Source: a bacterium
Lineage (GTDB): Bacteria > Bacillota > Bacilli > Lactobacillales > Streptococcaceae
Direction of reading: 5' to 3'
Assembly (NCBI GenBank): GCA_905221375.1
Contig: CAJNCY010000003.1
Location: 62,001-126,000, forward strand
Length of the DNA: 64,000 bases
Shown here: piece after piece, positions 50,615 through 60,746 of the stretch
Layout of the letters: each line of letters opens with the position of its first letter
Position numbering within the stretch: position 1 is the first letter of the stretch
Position numbers and translations under genes: made by a program
The notes under the pieces: model-generated
Database searches by the model: none
What the model saw: only the letters and a program-made list of their open reading frames with translations
What the model was told of the DNA's origin: nothing

Positions 50615-52298
50615 ATTGAGCTTGTACAAATGCTAGAGCACCTTTTCCATCACGAGTTAATTTGATGTATTGAGCGCCTTCTGTCTTAGCAAGTTTAATA
50701 CCGAGTTTATCTGTTTCTGCTTTCATATCTTCAAAGTTAGAAGCTACTTGAGGGGCAAGGATAACCAAGTCAAACTCTGGCAACATTTCACGGTGAGCAC
50801 CATAGCCACCTGCTGCCGCTTTCACAGGGACATTGTATTCTGCTGCTGCCTTATTCAAAGCATTCGCAAGAAGTCCGCTTGTCCCTCCACCTGCACAGAG
50901 AACGAGGACATTTGTTTCTTCAGTGATGGTATTTTGTGCTGCATCGACACCCGCTTTTTCAAGAATAGCATCTGCTTTTGCAGTGTTGAAGTTTGCAGCA
51001 ACTTTTTCTTTCAATTCATCATTAGACTTACCTGAACGTTCTTCTTCAAGAATTTGTTCATCATAAACTTTAAGGAATGGATAGTAAATGACTACGTCAA
51101 CCACAATTAGAAGGGCGGCAAGAATGAATGATAGCACTTGGAAGTTAGTTCCAAGAACTAGACCTAGTGGAGCTGGAGTTGTCCATGGTAGATTAGCAGT
51201 AAATGAGTTCATTCCAAGTGTTTCAATAAAGAATTTGAAAATCCATACGTTTGCGATTGGAGCAAAGATAAATGGAATGAAGAAGATTGGATTCAATACA
51301 AGTGGTGCACCAAACAAGATTGGTTCGTTTACACCAAAGAAGGTAGGAACTACTGAAGCACGACCGATTGCACGGTTACGTTTTGATTTTGTTAACCACA
51401 TGAACATGAATGGAACAACCAGTGTCGCACCAGTACCACCCATGGTAACGATAAACATTTGTGTACCAGAAGTAAGAATCTTGTCAGCGTGCATGCCTTG
51501 TTGGAGGAGGTTCAAGTTGACTTCGGCATTTGCATAGGTAATAGCTGCGATTGCTGGTTCAACGATAGATGGACCATGGATACCAACAAACCAGAAGAAG
51601 GCAAAGGCACCAAAGATAATCGTAATACCTAGATAACCATCAGCAGCAGAGAATAATGGTGCAAAGAATTTACCGATTGATTCAGCTACGCTTGCACCAA
51701 CAAAATGACGAGCTAGTAAATCAAGAGCATAAAGTGAAACAACTGAGAGAGTGAATGGAATCACATCTTTAAAGACTTGTGAGATATTTGGTGGAACTTC
51801 GTCAGGCATACGAATAGTGACGTTGTTCTTAACACAAACCTTATAGATTGCTACAGTAACAAAGGCAGCAAGGAAGGCTGAAAGCAAACCTTTTGTCCCC
51901 AAAAATCCAGTAGCTAGGCCATTTTCGATAGGATCAGCTGCCAACATCAACAAACCAACAATCGCTGCTAACAGTGTTGACATATAGTTGATTTGATTGG
52001 TTTTCTCCATGCTTCGATTGACTGAGTCAGTCAATGACTTAGCTGTTGTACCAGCTACCAAGAGAGCCAAAATTCCCATTGAATAGCTGTAAGGTTTCAT
52101 CAGAAAGGCTACAACTTCATCAGACCATTTAAAGCCCCATGAGTTTGGTACAAAAGCAATCAAGATAAAGATACTTGAGAAGAGAATAACAGGCATACCT
52201 GCAATAAAACCATCACGAATAGCACGAAGATAGATATTACGAGATAGTTTCTCAAAGAAAGGCTTTCCTTTCTCAATAAATGCAATTAGTTTATTCAT
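50607..52298 (-). CDS. lacE: Lactose-specific PTS enzyme IIBC
   Basis: A 563-aa membrane protein: EIIC (1-420, about ten helices; [12 protein letters not shown] and [13 protein letters not shown] substrate region) and EIIB (about 450-563) with the phosphoryl Cys in [12 protein letters not shown]. It takes up lactose as lactose-6-phosphate. Its stop lies inside the edge of the tandem repeat. The lacF stop overlaps its start. Confidence 0.95.
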   Translation of the reverse strand: MNKLIAFIEKGKPFFEKLSRNIYLRAIRDGFIAGMPVILFSSIFILIAFVPNSWGFKWSDEVVAFLMKPYSYSMGILALLVAGTTAKSLTDSVNRSMEKTNQINYMSTLLAAIVGLLMLAADPIENGLATGFLGTKGLLSAFLAAFVTVAIYKVCVKNNVTIRMPDEVPPNISQVFKDVIPFTLSVVSLYALDLLARHFVGASVAESIGKFFAPLFSAADGYLGITIIFGAFAFFWFVGIHGPSIVEPAIAAITYANAEVNLNLLQQGMHADKILTSGTQMFIVTMGGTGATLVVPFMFMWLTKSKRNRAIGRASVVPTFFGVNEPILFGAPLVLNPIFFIPFIFAPIANVWIFKFFIETLGMNSFTANLPWTTPAPLGLVLGTNFQVLSFILAALLIVVDVVIYYPFLKVYDEQILEEERSGKSNDELKEKVAANFNTAKADAILEKAGVDAAQNTITEETNVLVLCAGGGTSGLLANALNKAAAEYNVPVKAAAGGYGAHREMLPEFDLVILAPQVASNFEDMKAETDKLGIKLAKTEGAQYIKLTRDGKGALAFVQAQFD

Positions 52299-52615
52299 TA
52301 CTTAACTCCTCTCTTGTAGAGTTCAATTAAATGGTGCATCAAATCTTTTAACAAAATAGTTGTCATCAAGTGATCTTGACCATGCATCATGGTCACACTA
52401 TACGCTAAGTCCTCACCAGAAGCTTCCTTAGTCAATAGACTTGTTTGTGCGTGGTGAGCCTCTGCAATGCAAGAACCAGCTTCCTCAACTAAGCTATCCG
52501 CTTTTGCAAAATCACCAGCTTCAGCAGCCTTCAAGGCTTCCAATAGTTTTGAACGAGCATCACCAGCATAGGCAACAATCTCAAAACCTAACAATGTTAC
52601 TTCTTCTCTATTCAT
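52298..52615 (-). CDS. lacF: Lactose-specific PTS enzyme IIA
   Basis: A 105-aa trimeric helical EIIA; the phosphoryl His is in [13 protein letters not shown] (near 78-82). It carries phosphate from HPr to LacE. Confidence 0.95.
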   Translation of the reverse strand: MNREEVTLLGFEIVAYAGDARSKLLEALKAAEAGDFAKADSLVEEAGSCIAEAHHAQTSLLTKEASGEDLAYSVTMMHGQDHLMTTILLKDLMHHLIELYKRGVK

Positions 52616-52648
52616 GATAGAATACTCCTTATATAATTTTAAATATTT

Positions 52649-53485
52649 TTATGACAATAAACGTTGGATATGTAGAACTAGATAAACTCGTTCACTCTTA
52701 TACAAATCAAGACCCGTATGTTGCGTAATCACATCATAGATCTTGGAACCAATTTCAAACGCTCTTGGATAGGATTGTTTGATATGGTCTTCCATATCCA
52801 GAAGTGATTGGTTATCATCTCTAGAGCGGTCTAAATAATCCAAGAAATAATTCAAATGGATCATAAAGCGATCATAGAAATGGTTATTCTCTTTGGTTCG
52901 TTGAATTGCATAGTCCTTTAGCACTTCTTCAACATTCCTGAGAATTTCTTTCCTCTTATCAATCGACTCAACTACTTGGACTTCATTCTCACCCTCAGCA
53001 TTAATGAAATGATAAGCAATCCGAATAATTTCGTCCTCAGGAAAATGATCTGCTAGCTTCTGACGGTAAATTTCAAATGCTTCATTAGCGATTTGAAAAG
53101 CGACAGGATACTTAGTGGAAATATCTGGCAGATTACTATCCTTGTACCTTCCTTGTGCTAGAGCTTGGTAAGAACAGTAAATATGATCTGTCAAGGTTAC
53201 GTAGAGATACTCTTGAATCGGATAATGATATTTCTTTGAAAGCTTATCAATGATCTCATAGGTCACCGTGATAAAATCAAGCGGAACATCTTTGAGGAGA
53301 GCCATAAAGTTTTCCCTAGACTCTTCGGTCTTCATCCGAAAGATTTTCTCAACCTGCTGTTCAGCAATCAAGTCTCCCTTCTTCTTTCCAAATGCAATCC
53401 CCTTACCAATTACAATCACTTCTTCTCCTTTATCATTTCTGACAAGCGAAACATTATGATTTATTGGATTTAGAATTCGATACAT
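52649..53485 (-). CDS. lacT: LacT transcription antiterminator (BglG family)
   Basis: A 278-aa protein: an N-terminal RNA-binding CAT domain (1-55, NHNVSLVRNDKGEEVIVIGKG) and two PRDs (about 70-170 and 175-278) with His residues for PTS phosphorylation (LTDHIYCS, QEYLYVTLTDH; RFMIHLNYFL). Bound to the leader RNA target upstream, it prevents early termination when lactose is present. It precedes lacF, lacE and lacG. Confidence 0.93.
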   Translation of the reverse strand: MYRILNPINHNVSLVRNDKGEEVIVIGKGIAFGKKKGDLIAEQQVEKIFRMKTEESRENFMALLKDVPLDFITVTYEIIDKLSKKYHYPIQEYLYVTLTDHIYCSYQALAQGRYKDSNLPDISTKYPVAFQIANEAFEIYRQKLADHFPEDEIIRIAYHFINAEGENEVQVVESIDKRKEILRNVEEVLKDYAIQRTKENNHFYDRFMIHLNYFLDYLDRSRDDNQSLLDMEDHIKQSYPRAFEIGSKIYDVITQHTGLDLYKSERVYLVLHIQRLLS

Positions 53486-53521
53486 GTCAACCTCCTTTTA
53501 TATCTTAAAGGTATATTAGTA

Positions 53522-53610
53522 CAAAAAATGACCACAAATGAACTAGAAAATCAGCTGATTTCTAATTCACCTGTGATCATGCCTAATATTACTTAGTAAC
53601 ACTCACCTTG
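53522..53610 (-). promoter_or_regulatory. LacT target (RAT-like) overlapping a leader terminator
   Basis: On the minus strand gtgttactaagtaatattag then gcatgatcac (about 53603-53572) resembles RNA antiterminator targets of BglG proteins. Its end pairs into a very long imperfect terminator stem (53580-53528, gatcacaggtgaa facing ttcatttgtggtc) followed by TTTTTTG. Antiterminator and terminator exclude each other. Confidence 0.85.
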
Positions 53611-53627
53611 TATTAACTTGTGATTTA

Positions 53628-53664
53628 AGTATAGCACAAGTAAGTTATTTTGTAAACCTTTACA
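53628..53664 (-). promoter_or_regulatory. lacT promoter with cre-like site
   Basis: Minus strand TTTACA (53656-53651), 17-nt spacer, TATACT (53633-53628). A near-match to the CcpA site, TGTAAAGGTTTACA (53664-53651), one base off TGWAANCGNTNWCA, covers the -35, so CcpA with HPr-Ser-P should repress here. Confidence 0.8.
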
Positions 53665-53708
53665 TACAACTTTTTTTAAATTAATGTTCCTAACCTAGGA
53701 GGAATTTC

Positions 53709-54689
53709 TTACACACGTTCTTTCCATGAAGTCGCTGTTGTTTGAAGAACTTTGTTGAGTTCGTCAATATTTTCAAAACCAGTTGTGCGTAGCCATTCGC
53801 GGGCTGCTGCTTCACCATCTTTGATGTAAGCTTCAACTGATCCAGCCCATGTAGCACGTCCACAAAGAACTCCATTGAAGTTTGCACCTGATTCATGAGC
53901 AAATACAAGAGTATCTTGGAAGAGTTTAGCTGATACACCAGCACTCAAGTAAATGTATGGCAAGTTAGTTGCTTCATCTTGGGCTTTGAAGAAGGCCGCT
54001 GCTTCTTCACGTGTGTAAACTACTTCACCTTCAGCGAATCCTTCAACATATTTAATGTTAACAGGAACTTCTACTTTCAAGACATCAATGTTAAAGCGTG
54101 GGTCTGAGAAGACTTTCATAGCACCAATAACTTTGTGTGGTTTTACTTTCGCGTATTCTACTGAACCTGCGTCAGCAATTTTTTCATCGTAAGCAAGGAT
54201 TTCAAGGAAGAATGGGATATCTTCAGCCACACACTCAGAACCGATACGTTCGATGTAAGCTTGTTTTTCTTGGTTAAGTTCGTCTGAGCTATCTACATCA
54301 TAGTAAAGCAAGAATTTAACCGCATCTGCACCTTCTTCTTTAATACGTTTTGCAGACCAAACATCCAAGCAGTCTGGCAAGCGTTTTGTGCTTGTTGTGT
54401 CATAACCTGTTTTTTCATAAGCAAGGAGAAGACCAGCTTTTTCATCAAGAGCTTTAGTCGCTGGAAGTCCATATTCAGGGTCAAGAAGCATAGATGAAGC
54501 GTATTTAGTCAATTCATCTGCAACCAAGACTTTCAATTCTTCCATTTGAGCCACAGTTGGTTCTTCTGTTTGGTGTTGAGCCATGAGGCGTTTCAAAGCA
54601 CCACGTTGGTCAAAAGCAAGAGCTGAGATGATTCCATTTTCATCAGAAAGTTTTTCTAAGCGTGCACGTTTTTGTTCTGTTAAAGCCAT
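53709..54689 (-). CDS. lacD: Tagatose-1,6-bisphosphate aldolase
   Basis: A 326-aa class I aldolase with the Schiff-base Lys region [16 protein letters not shown] and [13 protein letters not shown] near the start. It splits tagatose-1,6-bisphosphate to dihydroxyacetone phosphate and glyceraldehyde-3-phosphate. In some streptococci a LacD paralogue also acts in regulation. Confidence 0.95.
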   Translation of the reverse strand: MALTEQKRARLEKLSDENGIISALAFDQRGALKRLMAQHQTEEPTVAQMEELKVLVADELTKYASSMLLDPEYGLPATKALDEKAGLLLAYEKTGYDTTSTKRLPDCLDVWSAKRIKEEGADAVKFLLYYDVDSSDELNQEKQAYIERIGSECVAEDIPFFLEILAYDEKIADAGSVEYAKVKPHKVIGAMKVFSDPRFNIDVLKVEVPVNIKYVEGFAEGEVVYTREEAAAFFKAQDEATNLPYIYLSAGVSAKLFQDTLVFAHESGANFNGVLCGRATWAGSVEAYIKDGEAAAREWLRTTGFENIDELNKVLQTTATSWKERV

Positions 54690-54690
54690 T

Positions 54691-55620
54691 TTATACCTCT
54701 TTTACTATTAATTGATCATATAGAGCTTGATAGTTGGCCATGTTGACATGACCAGTCATTTTTTCTTGAGCATTGAGCATACCAAGGACATTTGCCTTGA
54801 TGAGTAATTCTGCATCCGATTCCTTATGAAGAAGTCCAGAAGAAATCCCTGCAACAGTCGAATCTCCAGATCCGACAGGGTTAACCACTTGGATTCTAGG
54901 AATATCTACCTTGTAGAAAGTGTTCCCATGTTTGGCAAAGGCACCGTTGGCACCAAGTGAAACGATAATCCATTCAATCCCTACAAACAAAGGTTCTTGG
55001 AGAACTTCTTTTAATTCAACCAAATCCTCAGAAACTTCTCTTCCTAGAAGTTGAGACAATTCCTCATTATTTGGTTTGATGACTGTTGGTTTATGTGATG
55101 ATTCAAGAACTGCCTGAAGAGCTGGACCAGAACAGTCCAAGACTACAGGTTTGCCAGCTTGATTCGCAAGTTCTACCAAGCTCGCATAGTAATCAACTGG
55201 AAGACCAGCTGGGAGACTACCTGAAATAGCGACTACTTCAACTGACTCCAGGAGATTTCTGAAATGTTCCAAAAAGTCATGACCTTCCTGTTCCAAGACT
55301 AAAGGACCTTTTTCAAGAACTTCTGTTTGGTTGTCTCCGTGTAAAATAGCGATACAGTTACGAGTTTCTCCCTGAATAGAGAAGAAATCTTTCTTTACTT
55401 GATCATCGATATTTTCAACCAAAAACTCACCAAGTTTGCCACCCACTAAACCAGTAGCAAGAACAGAATCCCCAAATTCTGAAAGTACTCGGGTAACATT
55501 GAGTCCCTTGCCACCAGCCGTTTTGGTTACATCCACCACACGATTGACAGTATCAATCTTCAACTCATCCAAGGGATAGGAAATATCGATGGATGGGTTC
55601 ATTGTGACTGTTAAAATCAT
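54691..55620 (-). CDS. lacC: Tagatose-6-phosphate kinase
   Basis: A 309-aa PfkB-family kinase: [13 protein letters not shown] near residue 34 and the catalytic [13 protein letters not shown] near 250. It phosphorylates tagatose-6-phosphate. Overlap or 1-nt spacing with lacD. Confidence 0.95.
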   Translation of the reverse strand: MILTVTMNPSIDISYPLDELKIDTVNRVVDVTKTAGGKGLNVTRVLSEFGDSVLATGLVGGKLGEFLVENIDDQVKKDFFSIQGETRNCIAILHGDNQTEVLEKGPLVLEQEGHDFLEHFRNLLESVEVVAISGSLPAGLPVDYYASLVELANQAGKPVVLDCSGPALQAVLESSHKPTVIKPNNEELSQLLGREVSEDLVELKEVLQEPLFVGIEWIIVSLGANGAFAKHGNTFYKVDIPRIQVVNPVGSGDSTVAGISSGLLHKESDAELLIKANVLGMLNAQEKMTGHVNMANYQALYDQLIVKEV

Positions 55621-55630
55621 AGGTCACCTC

Positions 55631-56146
55631 TTAGTCGTGGTATTCTCCGCGATCCCATTTTTCAAGGAATTCAGTGAAGAAGTTTGCATCTGCTTGATGA
55701 GCATTGTGACTTTCAAGGTGTTCAATTTTCGCAATCAATTTTTTGTTTTCTTCAGATGGTTTGTATTCAGCATGGATGAAAGCTTCAATGATGTCACACA
55801 TGAGCAATTCTCCAGTAATCTTACCACCAAAACCGATAACGTTAGCGTTCAATTGTTCTTTAGCATAAAGGGCTGTTGTCATATCACGAACCAAGGCAGA
55901 ACGAACACCTGGAACTTTATTTACAGCGTTGTTGATACCAACACCTGTACCACAGATACATACCCCAAGATCAGCTTGACCGCTAGTTACAGCTTCCCCT
56001 ACTTTTTTACCAAAGATTGGGTAGTGAGTACGTGTGTGGTCATATGTACCAAAGTCAATGACTTCATATCCTTTTGATTTCAAAAATTCTGAAACCGCCA
56101 TTTTTTCATCTGTTACGATGTGGTCACATCCAATTGCAATTCTCAT
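55631..56146 (-). CDS. lacB: Galactose-6-phosphate isomerase subunit LacB
   Basis: A 171-aa RpiB/LacB-type protein ([37 protein letters not shown], in parts). It forms the galactose-6-phosphate isomerase with LacA, giving tagatose-6-phosphate. The Cys in GVCICGTG is kept, as usual for LacB. Confidence 0.95.
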   Translation of the reverse strand: MRIAIGCDHIVTDEKMAVSEFLKSKGYEVIDFGTYDHTRTHYPIFGKKVGEAVTSGQADLGVCICGTGVGINNAVNKVPGVRSALVRDMTTALYAKEQLNANVIGFGGKITGELLMCDIIEAFIHAEYKPSEENKKLIAKIEHLESHNAHQADANFFTEFLEKWDRGEYHD

Positions 56147-56176
56147 TTTTAACTTACCTTTCTTACTGTAATCTAA

Positions 56177-56602
56177 TTAGCACATTTTGTTCAACATATC
56201 GACCCTAATTTGGTGACGTCCACCATCGTATTTACCGTTAACAAATCCTTTAGCGATGTTTTTAGCCAATTCATCACCAACAAGTTGTGCACCCATAGTG
56301 ATCATACGTGAGTTGTTGTGCCCACGAGTCATATAAGCTGAACGTTCGTCAGATACTTCTGCAGCAACCATTCCTTTGATCTTAGTTGCGACCATAAATG
56401 GACCTGCTCCATAGGCATCAATCACAATACCAAGGTTTTGTTCTTCTTTGTTTACTTCTGCAGCAACAGCAAGAGTCACATCAACAAAGTCTTGACCTTC
56501 AGCTGTAACATCCACAACGTGGAAATTTTCTTTTTCCAAAAAGTCTTTCACAACTTCTTTCAATCTCAAACCTGCAGCATCTGCACCGATAACAATAGAC
56601 AT
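56177..56602 (-). CDS. lacA: Galactose-6-phosphate isomerase subunit LacA
   Basis: A 141-aa RpiB-like subunit ([16 protein letters not shown]). In the active-site loop the Cys of LacB is replaced ([13 protein letters not shown]), as is normal for LacA. First gene of the lacABCD unit; a BOX element lies in its leader. Confidence 0.95.
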   Translation of the reverse strand: MSIVIGADAAGLRLKEVVKDFLEKENFHVVDVTAEGQDFVDVTLAVAAEVNKEEQNLGIVIDAYGAGPFMVATKIKGMVAAEVSDERSAYMTRGHNNSRMITMGAQLVGDELAKNIAKGFVNGKYDGGRHQIRVDMLNKMC

Positions 56603-56658
56603 ATTGTATACTCCTTTTTATTTTTCTAGGCTAATAAAACCTTTTATAGTTAGCAGTT

Positions 56659-56766
56659 TATACTCTTCGAAAATCAAATTCAAACCGCGTCAACGTCGCC
56701 TTGCCGTACTCAAGTACAGCCTGCGGCTAGTTTCCTAGTTTGCTCTTTAATTTTCATTGAGTATTA
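56659..56766. repeat. BOX element (boxA-boxC) in the lacA leader
   Basis: It starts tatactcttcgaaaatcaa and ends ttttcattgagtatta, the terminal inverted ends of pneumococcal BOX elements, with the boxA core caacgtcgccttgccgta. It lies between the lacA promoter and lacA, so it is transcribed as part of the 5' leader. Confidence 0.9.
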
Positions 56767-56898
56767 CCTACAAAAAGCTTTCTAGCGGTTTATTGACAAA
56801 TTGGATTGAATGAGATGACTTACACCTTATTCAAGTTTAGGAAATCAGTTTCCTAGAAATAATCCTTCTCTACGAAAGAGAATATAACAAGTGATTGT

Positions 56899-56964
56899 TT
56901 GTTTGTTACAAACATCATTTGTCGCTTACAAACATAATATACTCCTATTTTCGGAAAAAGTCAA
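56899..56964 (-). promoter_or_regulatory. lacA promoter with LacR-type operators
   Basis: Minus strand TTGACT (56964-56959), 17-nt spacer, TATATT (56941-56936). Directly downstream are tgtttg-tta-caaaca (56900-56914) and a second ttacaaacat (56926-56935), 20 bp from the copy at 56906-56915, so both sites face the same side. They fit DeoR-type LacR operators. Confidence 0.8.
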
Positions 56965-56994
56965 CAGTTAGTGTTTGTTTTTGTGTTTTTTTAA

Positions 56995-57891
56995 CTAAAA
57001 AATTTCGATATCAAAACCAATTTGATCCACTTGACCAGGTTCTAGTAGACGAACATTCTTCTTATCTTCTAGATGATCTCCTTCTTCAAGGGATGTTGAC
57101 AAGCCAGACCATGGTTCAAAGGCAATGAAAGGTCCCTTATTCAAAGTTGACCAGATAACAAGGTTTGGAAACTCTGCTAAGTGCACTTTCAATCCCTTAT
57201 CATGTTTACGAGAACGAAGGGCAATTGTTCTAGATTGCAATTCATCTAAAGTAACTGCATCTGTGCTAAACAAATCATAGCTGAGGTCTACTTCTTTTTG
57301 ACCTTCTAGCCATGGACTTCTATCTTGGAAATCCAACATACCTGTTTCTGGGAAAGGGTGTGGAACAGAGCAAGTCTCTTCTTTCTCAAACTCTAAATAG
57401 TAATCTTCATAGACTTCATCATCAAGTAGAGGACAATTAAAGCCTGGATGGCCACCAATAAAGTAAGGCATGACCCTGCTAGTTTCTTTATTGAAAATCT
57501 TGTATTGAGTCCGTACTGTTTTACCAGTCAGGATATAAGTGATTTCTAGGCGGAAATGATAAGGGTAGTTTTGATAGCTATTCTCATCGTCTTCAATTGC
57601 AAAAGTTACACTATTATCTGTCTGTTCAACTAATTCAAATTCTTTCTTGCGAACCAAACCATGACGAGGAATCTTTCCTTTACTTTCTTGTCCATTATCA
57701 TCTATATAGACGGCTGTATCCTCTCTCAAAGAACCACAAATGGGGAAGAGAACAGGGGCTTGTCCGCTCCAATAAGTAGCATCCCCTTGCCACAAATACT
57801 CAAGTCCCTCAGCATCTTTTATAGAAGAAAGAGCCCCACCAAAACTGTTAAATTGAACACTTAATTGTTCTGATTTTAATTCAATTACCAT
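56995..57891 (-). CDS. lacX: Aldose 1-epimerase family protein (LacX-like)
   Basis: A 298-aa galactose-mutarotase-like beta protein. FGGALSSIKDAEGLEYLW near the start, GHPGFNCPL (catalytic His) near 150 and a C-terminal FEPWSG match the LacX/YihR-like group. It could interconvert anomers of galactose or a phosphorylated sugar. It lies just upstream of the lacA promoter, with a BOX element on its 5' side. Symbol by family and context. Confidence 0.8.
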   Translation of the reverse strand: MVIELKSEQLSVQFNSFGGALSSIKDAEGLEYLWQGDATYWSGQAPVLFPICGSLREDTAVYIDDNGQESKGKIPRHGLVRKKEFELVEQTDNSVTFAIEDDENSYQNYPYHFRLEITYILTGKTVRTQYKIFNKETSRVMPYFIGGHPGFNCPLLDDEVYEDYYLEFEKEETCSVPHPFPETGMLDFQDRSPWLEGQKEVDLSYDLFSTDAVTLDELQSRTIALRSRKHDKGLKVHLAEFPNLVIWSTLNKGPFIAFEPWSGLSTSLEEGDHLEDKKNVRLLEPGQVDQIGFDIEIF

Positions 57892-57970
57892 TATTTTCTC
57901 CGATTTCTTGATAGTTTATAAAAAACTAGGCTGTCACTCCTAGAAGGTATGACAACCTAGTTTCAACAAT

Positions 57971-58126
57971 TTACGCTCTGCGAAAATCAAATTCAAACTT
58001 CGTCAGCGTCGCCTTGCCGTAGATATGGTCACTGACTTCGTCAGTCTTATCTACAACCTCAAAACTGTATTTTGAGCAACCTACGACTCGCTTTCTAGTT
58101 TGCTCTTTGATTTTCATTGAGCTTAC
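57971..58126. repeat. BOX element (boxA-boxB-boxC)
   Basis: A 156-bp element beginning ttacgctctgcgaaaatcaa (boxA), with gtcactgacttcgtcagt and a ctcaaaactgtattttgag hairpin in the middle, and ending tagtttgctctttgattttc then attgagctta (boxC). It fills the gatC-lacX gap. Confidence 0.88.
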
Positions 58127-58142
58127 ATTTTATAGGAGCGCA

Positions 58143-59618
58143 TTATTTTGCTTTCGCTGCGTACTCTTCGTTACGTTTGATCATTTGTTTTCTGTACCAA
58201 GCAAAGATACCGATATAGAATACAAGGAAGACTACAGCACCAAGGATTGCTTTGATATCACCTGTTGTAGTGTTACCAATTGTCCAACCAAGAAGTTTTT
58301 CGATTGGTCCTTCAAGAGTTGAGTGAGTGATCAATTGAGTTTCGCTCACACCTGCTGGGAAGGCACCTACACCTTTAGCAAGTTCTGTTGCAAATGGTGC
58401 GATAAGTGTACCTGAAAGAAGGAAGAGTGGCAACAAGAGTGTTCCGAAGATAATCATACGGAGCAATTTACCACGAGTTACAACCAAGAGAGCTGGTGTA
58501 ACACCCATAGCGATGATACCGGCAAGTGGCAAGATACCATTTCCGACTTTTGAAAGAAGCACTGCTTCAATCAACATGATTGGTGCAAGTACGTTGGCAC
58601 AAGCCCAGATTTCAGCACGACCAGCGATGAATGGCCAGTCAAGACCGATATTGAATTTACGTCCTTGAAGACGTTTAGTAGCAACGTTTGTAATACCTTG
58701 TGAAAGTGGTTCTACGGCAGCGATGAACCATGAACCGATAAGTGAGAAGAGTTCCAAAGATACACCGGCAGTCAAACCAAGAGACAACCATCCTTTGATA
58801 ACAAGACGCCATTTATCTGCATCTGCAACCCCTTCAATTGGATGTGGAGTTCCCATAATACCGATTACAATACCAAGAATGAAACCGATAAAGAATTTAG
58901 ATCCCCAGAAACCGATTTTCTTGTTCAATTTAGCAGCATCAAAGTCATATTTATCAAGACCTGGGAAGAATTTTTCAAAAATCTTATCCAAAACCATGAT
59001 AACTGGGTTCATCATGTAGTTCATGTGAGTTGAAGTCATTGGAGATGAACTTGGAGCGTTAAGAAGGTCATCAAATGTAGGTTTCATCAAGTCAGAGTTG
59101 ATAATTTTCAACACACCAACAAGGACGATAGCTGCTGTAGCAATCAATAGTGAAACCCCTTGGCTCACACCGTTATTGTCTGCATACCATTTAATCAAAA
59201 GACCTGTGATAGACAAGTGCCAGATATCGAAGATATCGACGTCAAGTGTATCTGTTTTCTTCATAGCAAGCATCACTATGTTGACAATCAACATGATGAG
59301 CAAGAAGTAAAGTGTCCAAGCAGAACCCCAAGTGATTGTAGCAAGTGGTGCCCAACCAACGTCGGTAATACTCAACTGAATACCAGTATTTTCAACGAAT
59401 TTTGCAAGCGACGCTGAGAAAGCAGTGTTTAGCATACCGATGATAGCACCGATACCAGTAAGAGCGATGGCAAGTTTGATACCACCTTCAAGCGCTTTGG
59501 AGAATTTCACTCCAAAAAGTAAAGCCAATACTGTCAAAATGATCAACATGATGACAGGACCACCCATATCTAAGACGGGCGTAAAAACCTCTTTGATTAG
59601 GTCAAAGATTGCATCCAT
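58143..59618 (-). CDS. gatC: PTS galactitol-family enzyme IIC
   Basis: A 491-aa membrane protein with about 10-12 helices, GatC family: DMGGPVIMLIILTVLALLFG near the start, SPMTSTHMNYMMNPVI in the loop and GITNVATKRLQGR later. With the GatA/GatB-like subunits upstream it takes up galactitol or, by its place beside lac genes, galactose into the tagatose-6-phosphate path. Confidence 0.88.
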   Translation of the reverse strand: MDAIFDLIKEVFTPVLDMGGPVIMLIILTVLALLFGVKFSKALEGGIKLAIALTGIGAIIGMLNTAFSASLAKFVENTGIQLSITDVGWAPLATITWGSAWTLYFLLIMLIVNIVMLAMKKTDTLDVDIFDIWHLSITGLLIKWYADNNGVSQGVSLLIATAAIVLVGVLKIINSDLMKPTFDDLLNAPSSSPMTSTHMNYMMNPVIMVLDKIFEKFFPGLDKYDFDAAKLNKKIGFWGSKFFIGFILGIVIGIMGTPHPIEGVADADKWRLVIKGWLSLGLTAGVSLELFSLIGSWFIAAVEPLSQGITNVATKRLQGRKFNIGLDWPFIAGRAEIWACANVLAPIMLIEAVLLSKVGNGILPLAGIIAMGVTPALLVVTRGKLLRMIIFGTLLLPLFLLSGTLIAPFATELAKGVGAFPAGVSETQLITHSTLEGPIEKLLGWTIGNTTTGDIKAILGAVVFLVFYIGIFAWYRKQMIKRNEEYAAKAK

Positions 59619-59665
59619 AACAGTTCCTCCCTTTTTTATGTTATATGAATGTTAACAAATTAGAA

Positions 59666-59971
59666 TTAGCTTAATCCGTGTTCTTTGATAGCTGCTTCAA
59701 TATTGTCAAATACTGGAGCACTCATTGCTGGGATACGGAATAAGATCGGTCCAGCTTCGATAACTGGGATACCTGGGTCAAAACCAAGATCTGTAGCAGC
59801 AATTGGTGTGAAGATGTCATAACCTTTGATAAGGTCTTCGTTAACGTCTTTTACCATAACTGCATCACAGTGAACATCAAAACCGCGGTTTGAAAGTTCT
59901 TCTTCAAGAGCACTTTTAATTTGGTGGCTTGAGTTAACACCTGCACCGCAGGCAGCAAGAATTTTAATCAT
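59666..59971 (-). CDS. gatB: PTS galactitol-family enzyme IIB
   Basis: A 101-aa EIIB with the phosphoryl Cys in ILAACGAGVNSS at residue 8. The start at 59971 (MIKILAACGAG) has GGAGG upstream; a longer frame adds 12 residues without a site. Confidence 0.88.
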   Translation of the reverse strand: MIKILAACGAGVNSSHQIKSALEEELSNRGFDVHCDAVMVKDVNEDLIKGYDIFTPIAATDLGFDPGIPVIEAGPILFRIPAMSAPVFDNIEAAIKEHGLS

Positions 59972-60009
59972 ATGGATTTCCTCCGATTTAATATTTTTAA
60001 TAGACAAAA

Positions 60010-60486
60010 TTATGCAGTTGCTTCAGCTATATAAGCATAGAGAGCTTCTGGTTCAGAAATTTTTGATAGATCTTCAAGATGACCATTTCCAGTAAAGAAG
60101 TCCATCAACTGAGCAAGAATGTTTGTTTGACTTGAACTTGAGTTATTAATGATAAAGAAGAGTAAGGATACTTCTACTTCCCTATCTGGTGCAATCATAT
60201 TGTGGAAAGTCACTGGTTTTTCTAATCGAACGACCACAACTTTTTCGGCTAGATTATGAACAATATCTGTGTGAGGAATAGCCACATTCGGCAAATCCTT
60301 ACCCAAAAATTCCATATCTAAGCCAGTTGGAAATGACTTTTCACGCGTGATCAAGGCTTCACGATAGGTTGGAGTTACGATTTCTCGTTCTTCCAATAGA
60401 GTTGCAACCTGATCAAAGAGATGTTCTTGATTATCCGCTTCTAAGCAAAACACAAGGTTTTTGTCAAAGAAATGATCTAATCCCAT
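60010..60486 (-). CDS. gatA: PTS enzyme IIA, fructose/mannitol fold (Gat type)
   Basis: A 158-aa EIIA with the phosphoryl His in VAIPHTDI near residue 62 and PTGLDME before it. ATG at 60486 (MGLDHFF) is preferred because GAAGGG lies 8 nt upstream; an ATG 21 nt earlier has no site. Confidence 0.87.
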   Translation of the reverse strand: MGLDHFFDKNLVFCLEADNQEHLFDQVATLLEEREIVTPTYREALITREKSFPTGLDMEFLGKDLPNVAIPHTDIVHNLAEKVVVVRLEKPVTFHNMIAPDREVEVSLLFFIINNSSSSQTNILAQLMDFFTGNGHLEDLSKISEPEALYAYIAEATA

Positions 60487-60522
60487 AAGGTTTTCCCTTC
60501 TTTCCATTAACTTTATGCTATA

Positions 60523-60551
60523 AGTATAACACTATATGAAATCGTTGTCAA
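60523..60551 (-). promoter_or_regulatory. gatABC promoter
   Basis: Minus strand TTGACA (60551-60546), 17-nt spacer, TATACT (60528-60523), about 37 nt before gatA. Confidence 0.9.
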
Positions 60552-60615
60552 TAATTTTCTGTTGTTTTTTGTCTCTTTTTTTATATTTTTGTTGTTTTTG
60601 TACTTCATTATATAA

Positions 60616-60637
60616 AAACAAACACATAAACAAACAC
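60616..60637. promoter_or_regulatory. Direct repeat like the lacA operator motif
   Basis: Aaacaaacac occurs at 60616-60625 and 60628-60637, resembling the caaaca half-sites at lacA. It is about 65-85 bp upstream of the -35, so any role (LacR or another DeoR regulator) is uncertain. Confidence 0.4.
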
Positions 60638-60664
60638 TTCAAACATTTTTTCTGTTCTAGAAAC

Positions 60665-60693
60665 TAAAAAAGCAGACCATTTAAGCCTGCTTT
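60665..60693 (-). terminator. lepA terminator
   Basis: Minus strand AAAGCAG-(11 nt)-CTGCTTT followed by TTTAG; ends the recN side operon after lepA. Confidence 0.85.
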
Positions 60694-60746
60694 ACTATTG
60701 ATTCTTATATAAATTTCCTATTAACAAGAAAAACAATTCTGATAAC

